Shown: positions 16,872 through 25,539 of the stretch, one piece after another | Numbering within the stretch: the first letter of the stretch is position 1 | Layout of the letters: every line of letters begins with the position of its first letter | From: Nitrospina sp. LS_NOB | Lineage (GTDB): Bacteria; Nitrospinota; Nitrospinia; Nitrospinales; VA-1 | DNA: 64,000 bases | NCBI GenBank assembly: GCA_001542995.1 | Contig: LFLA01000013.1 | Location: forward strand, 1 to 64,000 | Reading direction: 5' to 3' | Notes under the pieces: model-generated | What the model saw: the letters and a program-made list of their open reading frames with translations, nothing else | Database searches by the model: none | What the model was told of the DNA's origin: nothing | Made by a program: the position numbers and the translations under genes

Positions 16872-18179
16872 CTAAAAATCGTCCAATGGTGGGATATTTT
16901 TGCGGCGGTCCCGCTTTGATTTGGTTTTTTCCTTTTGAAATTTTCTCCACTCCGCCCTGTCCTCTTTCGAGGGGAGGGGAGCTTCTTCCTCATCCCAGAG
17001 ATCCTGCAATTTTATCTGAATCCCTTTCTTCGTTTCTTTCGGCAGGTTACGTTTGCCCTCTTCAAACTCCTTGGCGGTCAGACCCGCTTCCATATCGAAC
17101 AAGTCTTTTTGCTCTTTTTTCCTGCGCCGGGCCGATAAGGCCTCTGCCCGCAGTCGAATTTCCCTGGCATTGACCAATCCGCTTTTCCAGGAAGCCGGGA
17201 TGTTATCGAATCCATACAGTGCTCCGGCCCAAGCTCCCACCAAGGCCCCCAGCATTTCCGTCTCCCGCCCGTGACCCAGAGAATGCGTGAGAGTGGAGGC
17301 GAAACCCGGCTCCGGCGGTTGAAGCACGCAGTATAAAGCCAGCGGTAACAACGTCATCACAAACCCTTGCGAAGGGTGACGGATTTCCAATTTGGTGAAG
17401 GGGTTGGAATATTCCGAGAGCCATGGCAAAAGATCCGGTTCGTTAAATTTTTCCTCCATTCCCTTAAGAGCTCCGCTCAAAGCGTTGGAGTCCTTAAGCC
17501 CACCGTCTTCCGATTCCGGGAATCTCGACTGATAGTCGGCTTCCGCCTGACAACATATTTCTTCCGCCTCCCGCAAAATATCAGATAGGGAAATCTCTTC
17601 GGGACTTAAAGCCAGAAACCGGGTCACTAAAAATCCGGTTAACACGGTTCCCACAACTTCAAACCGGTTCCGACTCATCAACAGGCAGGCATCAAAACAT
17701 TGCCTCGCCAGAGTTTTGGACCATTTGCCCTGAAACAAAGCCAGGGGAACGGCCAGATTGACAAACAGGGAGGTCGAAGAGTTCTGTTCCGAGACTTGCC
17801 CCTCCTCCCGGCCATCCAGTAGATCCACCGCCCGCCACAGGCAAGCCGAGTGGTTACGGTAAACCCCGAAATAACCTTCCGGCCCCGTTTTCGCAAGCTC
17901 TTGAAAGTTTTTCGCCGATTCCAGCAGAAACTGTTTTTTGTTTTTAAGTAAGGCATCGCCCACCGCCAGAGCGCATTGGGTGGGGGCTCCATACAATCCT
18001 TGAATGCGGTAATTTTTAATCCCCTTTCCCATGACCGGGCGCACATCCTTGAAGTCGTCCATCGCCCCAAAAATCTGCCGGATAGCAGCGGGCTTCAATC
18101 CTTTCGCAGGTCGACCCATGGCATCGCCAACCGCCATACCAAACCAACTGCCAATTACTTTATCCCGAATATCATTCAT
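16872..18179 (-). CDS. ADP-ribosylglycohydrolase-family protein with altered metal site
   Basis: 435 residues with the overall DraG/ARH fold: GSWFGMAVGDAMGRPAKG at the N-terminus, a middle all-helical core and GALVGAWAGALYGFDNIPASW near residue 330. Active members use two Mg ions held by a (T/S)DDT motif and a C-terminal DxDT motif to remove ADP-ribose from arginine or other sites. Here the first motif reads YGAPTQCAL (G64-A-P-T67) and the second GHGRETEML, so most metal-binding aspartates are missing. The ~100-residue tail is highly charged and Lys/Glu-rich. It may be a pseudoenzyme or have another substrate. No partner ADP-ribosyltransferase is seen in the window. Confidence 0.75.
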   Translation of the reverse strand: MNDIRDKVIGSWFGMAVGDAMGRPAKGLKPAAIRQIFGAMDDFKDVRPVMGKGIKNYRIQGLYGAPTQCALAVGDALLKNKKQFLLESAKNFQELAKTGPEGYFGVYRNHSACLWRAVDLLDGREEGQVSEQNSSTSLFVNLAVPLALFQGKWSKTLARQCFDACLLMSRNRFEVVGTVLTGFLVTRFLALSPEEISLSDILREAEEICCQAEADYQSRFPESEDGGLKDSNALSGALKGMEEKFNEPDLLPWLSEYSNPFTKLEIRHPSQGFVMTLLPLALYCVLQPPEPGFASTLTHSLGHGRETEMLGALVGAWAGALYGFDNIPASWKSGLVNAREIRLRAEALSARRRKKEQKDLFDMEAGLTAKEFEEGKRNLPKETKKGIQIKLQDLWDEEEAPLPSKEDRAEWRKFQKEKTKSKRDRRKNIPPLDDF

Positions 18180-18215
18180 GAAAGTTTAACGAAAAAAGGG
18201 GCGACGCTAACTTAG

Positions 18216-19028
18216 TTATAACGCCATTAACGGGGTGGGATGATTTTGCTCGGCGATGATCATTTCCGGCGAGTCCTGCCCTAGAGCCTGGCGGGCGGTG
18301 ATCCGGGCCAGTTCCGGATAGTTGTTGGTCTCGCTCATATGCATCAACACGACGAGCCGCAATCCGGAATGCTTGACCGATGACAACAGTTCGCCACAGG
18401 CTTCGTTGGAAAGATGCCCGACATCACTTTTAATTCTTCTCTTTGTGACCCAGGGATAGGGCCCGGCATCCAGCATGTCTACATCGTGATTAGACTCGAT
18501 GAGCAAGGCATCCAGCTTTTGCAGTTTGCTTGTAACTTCTTGCGTTACTTTTCCAAGGTCGGTTGCAAGGCCCAGACGCAATCCACGATAATGGATGACA
18601 AAGGCCACCGATTCTTCCGCATCATGAGGGGTGGCATAAGGTTCCACCACCAACTCGCCGAACTCAACAGGCTGTCCAGCGCGGATCGGATTGAAACCGG
18701 GAAGCGTTCCCATAGAAGGGCCGGCTCGTTTAAAAGTCCCTTCGGTGGTGAAGAGCTGAAGTTGATGTTTCCTTAAAAGCGGGCCCATACCGCGGATGTG
18801 GTCGGAGTGCTCGTGCGTGGCGAACACTGCATCCAATCCATTTAAGGATCGATCGATATGAGCGATGCGTTGAGAGAGTTTTTTTTCGCTCAAGCCAGCG
18901 TCAATTAAAATACGCTTTCCGCCTGCCTCGATGTAAACCGAATTACCACCACTACCGCTGGATAATATAGAAAATTTCAAGCCACCTGGCAGGGGTGACA
19001 ATGAGTCTTTACCTTCATGATTCAACAA
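18216..19028 (-). CDS. WalJ/YycJ-like metallo-beta-lactamase-fold hydrolase
   Basis: 270 residues. The metallo-beta-lactamase fold is shown by FSILSSGSGGNSVYIEAGG near residue 20, the zinc motif THEHSDHIRG, PHDAEESVAFVI, ATDLGKVT and a distal HLSNEACGELL. These blocks match the WalJ/YycJ and RomA-like group, proposed as 5'-3' exonucleases or DNA-damage-linked hydrolases. The first ~16 residues before LKFSILSS are poorly conserved, so the real start may be internal. It precedes the DraG-like gene on the same strand with a 36-bp gap. Confidence 0.8.
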   Translation of the reverse strand: MLNHEGKDSLSPLPGGLKFSILSSGSGGNSVYIEAGGKRILIDAGLSEKKLSQRIAHIDRSLNGLDAVFATHEHSDHIRGMGPLLRKHQLQLFTTEGTFKRAGPSMGTLPGFNPIRAGQPVEFGELVVEPYATPHDAEESVAFVIHYRGLRLGLATDLGKVTQEVTSKLQKLDALLIESNHDVDMLDAGPYPWVTKRRIKSDVGHLSNEACGELLSSVKHSGLRLVVLMHMSETNNYPELARITARQALGQDSPEMIIAEQNHPTPLMAL

Positions 19029-19180
19029 GGATCGTTGCGCTTCCGGGTTGAGGTTTATAACTTTAATACTGCAGGCAGTAGCTACAAAAACCAGTAGCGG
19101 CTGGTAGTAGAAATTCTAACATAGAAACAGCCAATCGTTGAATCAGGAATCTATCGATTAGCACTTTCAAGTTTCATTCA

Positions 19181-20668
19181 TCAATCTTCTATTTGAGCTT
19201 TTTGCAGAGTGCCGCTGTAATCGACAAACACCGATTTCCATTCGGTGAAAATTTCCAGCGCAGTGGTCCCGGCCTCGCGGTGACCGTTGCCCGTTCCCTT
19301 GGTACCGCCGAACGGGAGTTGCACTTCCGCCCCTATGGTTGAAGAGTTGATATAGGTGAGTCCGGTGTCGAGTTTTTCAATAGCCTTGAAGGCCCGGTTC
19401 ACATCCCGGGTATAAATCGCCGATGACAATCCAAACCTGGAATCGTTGACGATTTCCACCGCGTTCTCCAGACTCTTGCATTCCAGTATGCTCAACACCG
19501 GGCCAAATATTTCTTCCTGCGCTATCCGCATTTTCGGAGACACCCCCGCAAACAACGTCGGCTCAAAGAAGAATCCGTCCCGGCACTTACCCTTCTTATA
19601 AACATTGCCACCTGTGAGCCGCTTGGCTCCTTCTTCCACACCGATCTTGCAGTAGCTCAAAACCTTCTGCTGTTGTGCTCCGTTGATCAACGGTCCAACA
19701 TCGGTAGTATTTTTGAGCCCATCTCCCAGGCGAAGTGTTTTCGTGCGTTTGAGGAGGCGGCTGGTAAATTTTTTAAGGACTTTTTTATGCACTATGACAC
19801 GGCTACAGGCGGTGCACCGCTGCCCGGTCGTTCCAAACGCTCCCCATACCACGCCTTCTACGGCAAGGTCGAGATCAGCATCGTCCATCACGATGATGGC
19901 GTTTTTGCCGCCCATTTCCAGAGAAAATTGTTTCATGCTCCAGGCGCATTTATGTGCCACCATCGCTCCGGTATCGGTCGAACCGGTGAAAGAAACCAGA
20001 TCGATGTTGTGATGCTCTGTGAGGGGTTCGCCTATTTCTGCTCCTGAACCGGTGACAAAGTTCAAGACTCCCGGTGGCAAGCCCGCCTCTTCAAAGAGTT
20101 TTACAAAACGGTATGCTGAAAGGGGAGTGTCGCTGGCAGGCTTGAACACGACAGTATTACCGCAAACCAGGGCAGGAATCAGTTTCCAGGATGGAATAGC
20201 GATGGGGAAATTCCAGGGCGTGATCGCCGCCACCACCCCTACCGGCATTCTAACGGTCATGCAAAACTTGTTATTCAATTCAGAGGGAACCGTTTCTCCC
20301 AGCAGTCGCCTGCCCTCCCCGGCTGTGTAATAGGTCAGGTCTATCGCCTCCTGAACATCGCCACGGGTTTCGTTGAGAACCTTCCCCATTTCACGGGTCA
20401 TGTCCCTGGCCAGGGATTCTTTATGTTTGGTCAGCAGTTCACCCACCCGGAAAAGAATTTCGCCACGTTTAGGGGCCGGCAGATTTCTCCACCCTTCCTG
20501 GGCCTTGACGGCGGACTTCACTGCTTTATTCAGATCATTCGTATTGGATTTCTGGAAACGTCCGAGAATTTCTTTGTGGTTGGCGGGGTTGATATTGTCG
20601 AAGGTTTCACCGCTGGAAGAAGCTGCCCATTTCCCATCTATAAAGTTTTTATAGCTTTTGATTGCCAT
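19181..20668 (-). CDS. NAD(P)-dependent aldehyde dehydrogenase
   Basis: 495 residues, standard ALDH length. The catalytic glutamate lies in [11 protein letters not shown] and the catalytic cysteine in [10 protein letters not shown]. The cofactor region [20 protein letters not shown] and [14 protein letters not shown] are present, and [10 protein letters not shown] and the C-terminal [17 protein letters not shown] complete the family. The end [20 protein letters not shown] resembles the alpha-ketoglutaric semialdehyde or related dicarboxylate semialdehyde dehydrogenases. Substrate cannot be settled from sequence alone. It is followed by an IS5 remnant and repeats upstream, so it is probably a single-gene unit. 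Confidence 0.9.
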   Translation of the reverse strand: MAIKSYKNFIDGKWAASSSGETFDNINPANHKEILGRFQKSNTNDLNKAVKSAVKAQEGWRNLPAPKRGEILFRVGELLTKHKESLARDMTREMGKVLNETRGDVQEAIDLTYYTAGEGRRLLGETVPSELNNKFCMTVRMPVGVVAAITPWNFPIAIPSWKLIPALVCGNTVVFKPASDTPLSAYRFVKLFEEAGLPPGVLNFVTGSGAEIGEPLTEHHNIDLVSFTGSTDTGAMVAHKCAWSMKQFSLEMGGKNAIIVMDDADLDLAVEGVVWGAFGTTGQRCTACSRVIVHKKVLKKFTSRLLKRTKTLRLGDGLKNTTDVGPLINGAQQQKVLSYCKIGVEEGAKRLTGGNVYKKGKCRDGFFFEPTLFAGVSPKMRIAQEEIFGPVLSILECKSLENAVEIVNDSRFGLSSAIYTRDVNRAFKAIEKLDTGLTYINSSTIGAEVQLPFGGTKGTGNGHREAGTTALEIFTEWKSVFVDYSGTLQKAQIED

Positions 20669-20740
20669 GGCCGGAATCCTCGGAAGGTTGAAGGAACATT
20701 AAAAAGAGCAGGGCGATCCATACCATCTGCCTAGATTAAT

Positions 20741-20975
20741 TTAAACCCACAAATCAGGATTGGCAAGCCCTTTGGCAGGGAGACCTTGTTTGATCATAAA
20801 GCCTTGTGCTTCAAACCAGGTATTTAACGATGACAACAACCTTGCGTAACGATCTCCCAGTTGCCATCGAAACCGGCTGACCGTCAAATGATCGGGAACC
20901 GCATCCGACAGGCTCAAGCCCACAAAACGGCGAAAGCTGATCCGGTCCGACAACGCTTCTTCCATGCCAGGATGA
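20741..20975 (-). pseudogene. N-terminal remnant of an IS5-type transposase
   Basis: About 75 residues matching only the N-terminal DNA-binding part (DUF772-type) of IS5-family transposases: HPGMEEALSDRISFRRFVGL, VPDHLTVSRFRWQL and LNTWFEAQGFMIKQG. The DDE catalytic domain is absent, with a stop codon at 20741. Upstream of codon His (~20975) the reading frame enters family C repeat DNA, so both ends are broken. No terminal inverted repeats were found. It is a dead fragment and shows past IS activity at this spot. Confidence 0.7.
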
Positions 20976-21340
20976 GAGCTTTGCATAAGTCGATAAAGCA
21001 GAAAAGCGAGATTCTTCACTGCGTTCAGAATGACGATACAAGGCTATTTTGTCATTCTGAGGAACAAGGTGACGAAGAATCTCAGGTTATGCAAAGCTCT
21101 TTCTCAAAGAGGAACCTTTGCGCAAGTCGAAAAACCGGAAAAGCGAGATTCTTCACTACGTTCAGAATGACAATGCAATCTCATTCAGAATGACAACAGC
21201 GGGATTCTTCACTGCGTTCAGAATGACAATACTGGGCTATTTTGTCATTCTGAGGAACAAGGTGACGAAGACGTGATATTTTTCCTTAAACTTCGTGCCC
21301 CGCAGGGGTAATCTCGACTTATGCAAAGCTCTCATCTGTT
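20976..21340. repeat. Dispersed repeat cluster (families B and C)
   Basis: Contains repeated GAGCTTTGCATAAGTCG, GCGAGATTCTTCACTGCG and TTCAGAATGAC units, at least five copies in a row, and a family B palindrome near 21300 (GTGCCCCGCAGGGGTAATC). It replaces the 5' part of the IS5 transposase on the left and forms the C-terminal codons of a DUF4124 gene on the right. Confidence 0.8.
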
Positions 21341-21557
21341 TGGGGAAGGCTCTGCTTTTCAACAGGGGCAGGGGGGGAGGAGCTATAAATTCTTTAGAGG
21401 TTTCCACATCGATATTTTTTGTTTTGGGCACCTTGGTGGGGTCATTGGTAAAATGGGGTTTACCATTCTCATCTTTCCACTTGTAGATTGTGGCGTGGGC
21501 AGTCGTGCTGGCAAACACCCAACAAAATGCCAATCCAACTATTAGGAAAGCCCTCAT
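21237..21557 (-). CDS. DUF4124 protein with repeat-derived C-terminus
   Basis: A 106-residue version starting at ATG 21557, giving MRAFLIVGLAFCWVFASTTA as a signal peptide and then the DUF4124 core ATIYKWKDENGKPHFTND, PTKVPKTKNIDVET. A longer frame reaches 21635, but those residues precede the signal peptide. After PLPLLKSRAFPK the sequence changes to residues encoded by repeat families B and C (MRALHKSR... to the end), so the original C-terminus has been lost. Close relative of the gene just upstream (21670-22332), with which it shares YKWKDENGK and PTKVP. Probably a truncated envelope protein; function unknown. Confidence 0.55.
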   Translation of the reverse strand: MRAFLIVGLAFCWVFASTTAHATIYKWKDENGKPHFTNDPTKVPKTKNIDVETSKEFIAPPPLPLLKSRAFPKQMRALHKSRLPLRGTKFKEKYHVFVTLFLRMTK

Positions 21558-21669
21558 TGATCTGGCGACACCTGTTTCAGAAAAGATCATGAACACACTC
21601 ACCCCCTGCATAAACCTGATTATGGTTCCGCTCATCCTAATTTTATCAAAAGAAAAGACTTGGGAATTA

Positions 21670-22332
21670 TTATTTGGTGCCGAGAGCAGTGGTCAGTTTT
21701 TCCAGAAGCAGTTTTTCCGTCTCGGCTTCACCCTTCAACCGGCTTATCAGCGTCTGGGTTTGGCGAGTCGAAGTAATGGTGGTCGGCATGACTTTCTGGG
21801 ATTTTTCATCTGCAGCAATGCTCGGTTCCAGGAACCCGGCAATTGCCTTGAGTTCGGGAACATCGTGTTGGCTCACTTGTCCTAAAAGTCCCTGCTTTTC
21901 GGCAGTCGCACTGGCCATGGTCTGCTTTATCATACGAAACTTACTCCGGCTGGGCGGATAGGTATAAAGTTTCTCGTATCGGGGGATATCCGCTCTTAGA
22001 AAATTTATCGCGGCTACAACGGCAGAACGCTGTGCCTCCGTTAGACCTTCCTCCTCGCCTTCTTTTGCTTCATTTTCGACAGGGTCTTTTTTCTCGGAGG
22101 TCTCATCTCCCTCACCCTGACCCCCTTTTTCTTTAGACTTTGGAGTTTCTTTTCGGGATGTACTACCTTTTACAAAAGGGTTTTTACGAAATGCTTCCGG
22201 AACTTTGGTGGGGTCATCGGTAAAATGGGTTTTTCCGTTTTCATCTTTCCACTTGTAAATGGCGGCATCCGCATCGACAATCCATAGCAATGCAAAAAAA
22301 ACCAACACCGATATTGTTTGTCTGGCTGACAT
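21670..22332 (-). CDS. DUF4124-domain envelope protein
   Basis: 220 residues. A signal peptide (SVLVFFALLWIVDADA) is followed by the DUF4124 segment AIYKWKDENGKTHFTDD and PTKVPEAF, an acidic/basic low-complexity stretch (EKKDPVENEAKEGEEEG) and a helical C-terminal half (RSAVVAAINFLRADIPRYEK and RQTQTLISRLKGEAETEK). The function of DUF4124 is unknown; the domain is common on secreted or periplasmic proteins. The start codon lies 82 bp from the aroB stop codon, so it may be transcribed with the pil-aroB operon. The adjacent 21237 gene appears to be a truncated paralogue. Confidence 0.65.
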   Translation of the reverse strand: MSARQTISVLVFFALLWIVDADAAIYKWKDENGKTHFTDDPTKVPEAFRKNPFVKGSTSRKETPKSKEKGGQGEGDETSEKKDPVENEAKEGEEEGLTEAQRSAVVAAINFLRADIPRYEKLYTYPPSRSKFRMIKQTMASATAEKQGLLGQVSQHDVPELKAIAGFLEPSIAADEKSQKVMPTTITSTRQTQTLISRLKGEAETEKLLLEKLTTALGTK

Positions 22333-22414
22333 ATTTTAGTCCTTGATAGCCAACTCAAAGAACTTTTAAAGTTTTCACCGTTGGCATTTCACCGAAAGTG
22401 TTGACAGAACATTC

Positions 22415-23485
22415 TTAAAGCACTTTTAAAATTTCCTCTTCCGGCATCTGGTCCACGATTTCGATCGAGCCGATTTCAGTGACCAGAATGAACCTTATTT
22501 TATGGTCCATGGTTTTTTTATCATGATACAAAGATTCCATCACGGCTGAGGAATCCAGACTCGGCATATCTACCGGCAGACCCAGATTTTTCAGCAAGGC
22601 TTCCAGTCGCTTTGGGACTTCTTCGGAACATTTTCCTACTGAATGAGACAGCTGTGCCGCGCGTGCCATTCCCATCGCCACCGCTTCCCCATGAACAAAC
22701 CGGGCATATTCCGTCAACGATTCGATGGCGTGGCCAAAAGTATGACCAAAGTTGAGAATCATCCGATAATGGTTTTCCCGCTCATCTTTTTCAACCACTC
22801 CCGCCTTTATAGCGCAGGAGGTTTCAACGATATGGCTAAGAGGTTTATGATCAAGGTTGAGAATTTCCTTATAATGAGTTTCCAGAAATTCAAAAAGTCT
22901 GGCATCGGCAATGACCCCATATTTGACAACCTCTGCCAGCCCCGCCCGGTATTCTTTCTGGGGAAGCGTCCTGAGAGTTTCCAGATCCGCCACGACCAGA
23001 CGCGGTTGGTAAAACGCCCCAATCATATTTTTCCCTTTGGGATGATTGACGGCTGTTTTTCCTCCAACACTGCTGTCGACCTGTGAAAGTAAAGTGGTCG
23101 GCACTTGTATGAAAGGAATTCCTCTCTGATAAGTCGCCGCGACAAAACCCACCAGATCTCCAATCACTCCGCCACCCAAAGCCACCAAAACGGATTTTCG
23201 GTCACAATTCAATTCCAGCAGGTGGTCATATAATTTTTCCGCCTGGCTCAGGTTCTTGGAGAATTCGCCTTCGGGGACTTCGATGATGTCGGTGGTCCAT
23301 CCCTGTGCGATAAAACTCTCCGCCACCTCCTCGCCATAGAGATCATTGATAGAGGGGTGGGTGATGACCACAACACGACTGGGTTCAAAGACAGGCTTGA
23401 GGAACTCACCCGCCCGTTTTCTAAGACCAAGGCCAATAAGGATGTCATAACTTCTTTCACCCAGGTCAATGCCTAAACGTTGCAT
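22415..23485 (-). CDS. aroB: 3-dehydroquinate synthase
   Basis: 356 residues, normal for AroB, which cyclises DAHP to 3-dehydroquinate in the shikimate pathway using NAD and a metal ion. Key segments are the NAD-binding GGGVIGDLVGFVAATYQRG and QVPTTLLSQVDSSVGGKTAV, KNMIGAFYQP, and the metal ligands in AGLAEVVKYG (Glu), NFGHTFGHAIE (His) and VHGEAVAMGM (His). It follows pilQ with an 82-bp gap, the same pil-aroB linkage seen in many proteobacteria, and probably shares the pil transcript. Confidence 0.97.
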   Translation of the reverse strand: MQRLGIDLGERSYDILIGLGLRKRAGEFLKPVFEPSRVVVITHPSINDLYGEEVAESFIAQGWTTDIIEVPEGEFSKNLSQAEKLYDHLLELNCDRKSVLVALGGGVIGDLVGFVAATYQRGIPFIQVPTTLLSQVDSSVGGKTAVNHPKGKNMIGAFYQPRLVVADLETLRTLPQKEYRAGLAEVVKYGVIADARLFEFLETHYKEILNLDHKPLSHIVETSCAIKAGVVEKDERENHYRMILNFGHTFGHAIESLTEYARFVHGEAVAMGMARAAQLSHSVGKCSEEVPKRLEALLKNLGLPVDMPSLDSSAVMESLYHDKKTMDHKIRFILVTEIGSIEIVDQMPEEEILKVL

Positions 23486-23567
23486 ATTCCTATTATTTTC
23501 TTTAGATGAGAATTTCCGTGCGTGATGTTTTTCCCAACCTTAATTTAAACAGGCTTTAGCACAGAAC

Positions 23568-25520
23568 TCAATTTGTTTCAATTATGGTGGGAGTGATAAA
23601 CACCAGTAGCTCCGTAATCGTATCGGAATCAGCATAGCTTTGGAACAACAAGCCTAAAAGTGGTATTTTAGATAAAAACGGAACTGCCTTTTTGTTTTCA
23701 GTTGAAGCGCTTTCATAAATTCCGCCTAAAACGGTAGTCTCTCCATTCCCCACTAAAACTTCCGTATGCGTTTCCCTAGCGGTAATAGTCGGTACGCCAG
23801 CTCCAGCGGTCTGTGAAAAGTCTGCGGCATTTTTGGTCGCATCAATAATCATATAAACCTTATTGTCGGAGGTGACATGAGGCGTGACAGTCAAACTGAG
23901 ATTGGCATCAACAAACTGGATCGAGTTGCCCTCTGCCGAGGTAACCTGATAAGGAATTTGCTGTCCGCTACTTATTCTGGCTTCTTTATTGTCCGCAGTC
24001 GTGACTCTGGGACTGGAGAGAACCCGCCCTTTACCCTCGGTCTCCAGAGCTTCCAGCCGGATATCCAAATTCAATCCATGCCCTAAAATGCCTCCGAAGG
24101 TCAAGTCAACCCCGCCCACTCTTCCTGCTGCTATATTCGAAGTTTGTGTTAAATCCACCAGAAAGTTCTGACCACTGGTAGCAGTATTCGCAGTATTTGT
24201 ACCATTAATGACTGTGCTGCCACCACTCACAGTACCATTCACACCCCATTGAACTCCCAATTCCTGGATATATGATTTACTGATCTCCACAATCTTCGCC
24301 TCAATCAAAACCTGGGCTGTGGGAATATCCAAAACACTTATAGTCTCCAGCATGTCATCCACATGCTTTCGGAGATCATTTAAAATGAGTGTGTTGGTGC
24401 GGCTGTCCACGGTGATTTTAGCGTCCCCACGGGTGCTCTTTAAAGCGGTGAGACTTGCCGAAAGTTCGGAAATATCTGCATAGTCAATGCGAACCACCTC
24501 GGTGGCCAGATCCGCTCCAGCCAGTTCTGCGGCCTTCTCTGCTACCACGCGGGCTTTTTCAGCAACTCGGGCACTATCCTCAGCCGCAAGAATCTTTTTG
24601 CTTGCAACACGAACAATATTGCTTCCGAAACATTCCCGTCCCAAACTGCTGTTAGAAAGAATGATTTCCATCGCCTCGTTCCAGGGCACATCCATCATTC
24701 TAATACTTACGAAACTCTCCTCTTCTTTAACGGAACCCCCCACTTCAGGAGAAAGAATGACATTGAACCCACTGATCTCCGCAAAAATTCTAAAAAGGTG
24801 GCGGACATCGGCGTTTTGAAAGTCCAGAGAAATCTCTTCCTTCTTTCCGTAGAGCATAGGACGACACGTATCTTCAGCAGCATCCACCTTTTTATCCCTG
24901 GTGGACGCCGTCTCATTACCAGGCCTGTTAGCAGTCCCATTGGACGAAGACTGGGCCATTTGCTGACCCGATGCCTGCTCTGAGGATTGCAAGCGAACGA
25001 TTAATTTATTTTTCCCCGATTTTTTAATTTCATAGTCCGCCGATTGGTTGAGAACGATTTCCAGACGCAATACGCCTGCCTCTTTAAAATGAATGGGGCG
25101 GATGGAATTTACGATCCCCTTATCAACCTGAATACGACTGGTCAGGTTTCCTTGATCCATTTCCGGGAAATCCAAAATCAGCCGGAACGGATTCAAAAGT
25201 TTAAACGCAGTATATTGAACGGGGCGTGTGGACTCGATGGAAACAATAGCACTTCGCCCGTCTTCTTTTGTGTCGATAAAAACAATTTGCCCTAAAGGCC
25301 CATTCATTGAACTTCCGCTCTGGTTTTGAGCTAATACCATTAATGGCACCGCATTTTTTCCATCCTGGTCAATACCCGGCTCTTGAAGTAACGCGGACTC
25401 CAACTGATGGTCCCCAGGCAGCACTGCGGAATATGCGGGTACCACCGGCCAACCAACTAAAAATAGCAAAAGAAAAGTTATCTTTAAGTAACAAGGTTTT
25501 TTGAGCATTTGTTCTCTCAT
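23568..25520 (-). CDS. pilQ: Type IV pilus secretin PilQ
   Basis: 650 residues. After a signal peptide (ITFLLLFLVGWPVVPAYS) comes an AMIN domain at ~90-175 that binds peptidoglycan. An STN/N0-type domain follows (DVRHLFRIFAEISGFNVILS, then MMDVPWNEAMEIIL), then an N1 (NolW-like) domain (VVRIDYADISELSASLTALK). The secretin channel region carries LSSPRVTTADNKEARISSGQ and the C-terminal ITELLVFITPTII. It forms the outer-membrane pore for the pilus. Only one AMIN domain is seen; many PilQ have two or three. It lies downstream of pilMNOP in order. The start could also be the second Met, four codons in. Confidence 0.96.
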   Translation of the reverse strand: MREQMLKKPCYLKITFLLLFLVGWPVVPAYSAVLPGDHQLESALLQEPGIDQDGKNAVPLMVLAQNQSGSSMNGPLGQIVFIDTKEDGRSAIVSIESTRPVQYTAFKLLNPFRLILDFPEMDQGNLTSRIQVDKGIVNSIRPIHFKEAGVLRLEIVLNQSADYEIKKSGKNKLIVRLQSSEQASGQQMAQSSSNGTANRPGNETASTRDKKVDAAEDTCRPMLYGKKEEISLDFQNADVRHLFRIFAEISGFNVILSPEVGGSVKEEESFVSIRMMDVPWNEAMEIILSNSSLGRECFGSNIVRVASKKILAAEDSARVAEKARVVAEKAAELAGADLATEVVRIDYADISELSASLTALKSTRGDAKITVDSRTNTLILNDLRKHVDDMLETISVLDIPTAQVLIEAKIVEISKSYIQELGVQWGVNGTVSGGSTVINGTNTANTATSGQNFLVDLTQTSNIAAGRVGGVDLTFGGILGHGLNLDIRLEALETEGKGRVLSSPRVTTADNKEARISSGQQIPYQVTSAEGNSIQFVDANLSLTVTPHVTSDNKVYMIIDATKNAADFSQTAGAGVPTITARETHTEVLVGNGETTVLGGIYESASTENKKAVPFLSKIPLLGLLFQSYADSDTITELLVFITPTIIETN

Positions 25521-25539
25521 ATAGTTCTAATTACCCTCG

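Noticed and set aside
20976-21310. CRISPR-like array of regularly repeated TTCAGAATGAC units
   Set aside because: Spacing and orientation are irregular, intervening DNA is itself repeated, and no cas genes are near.
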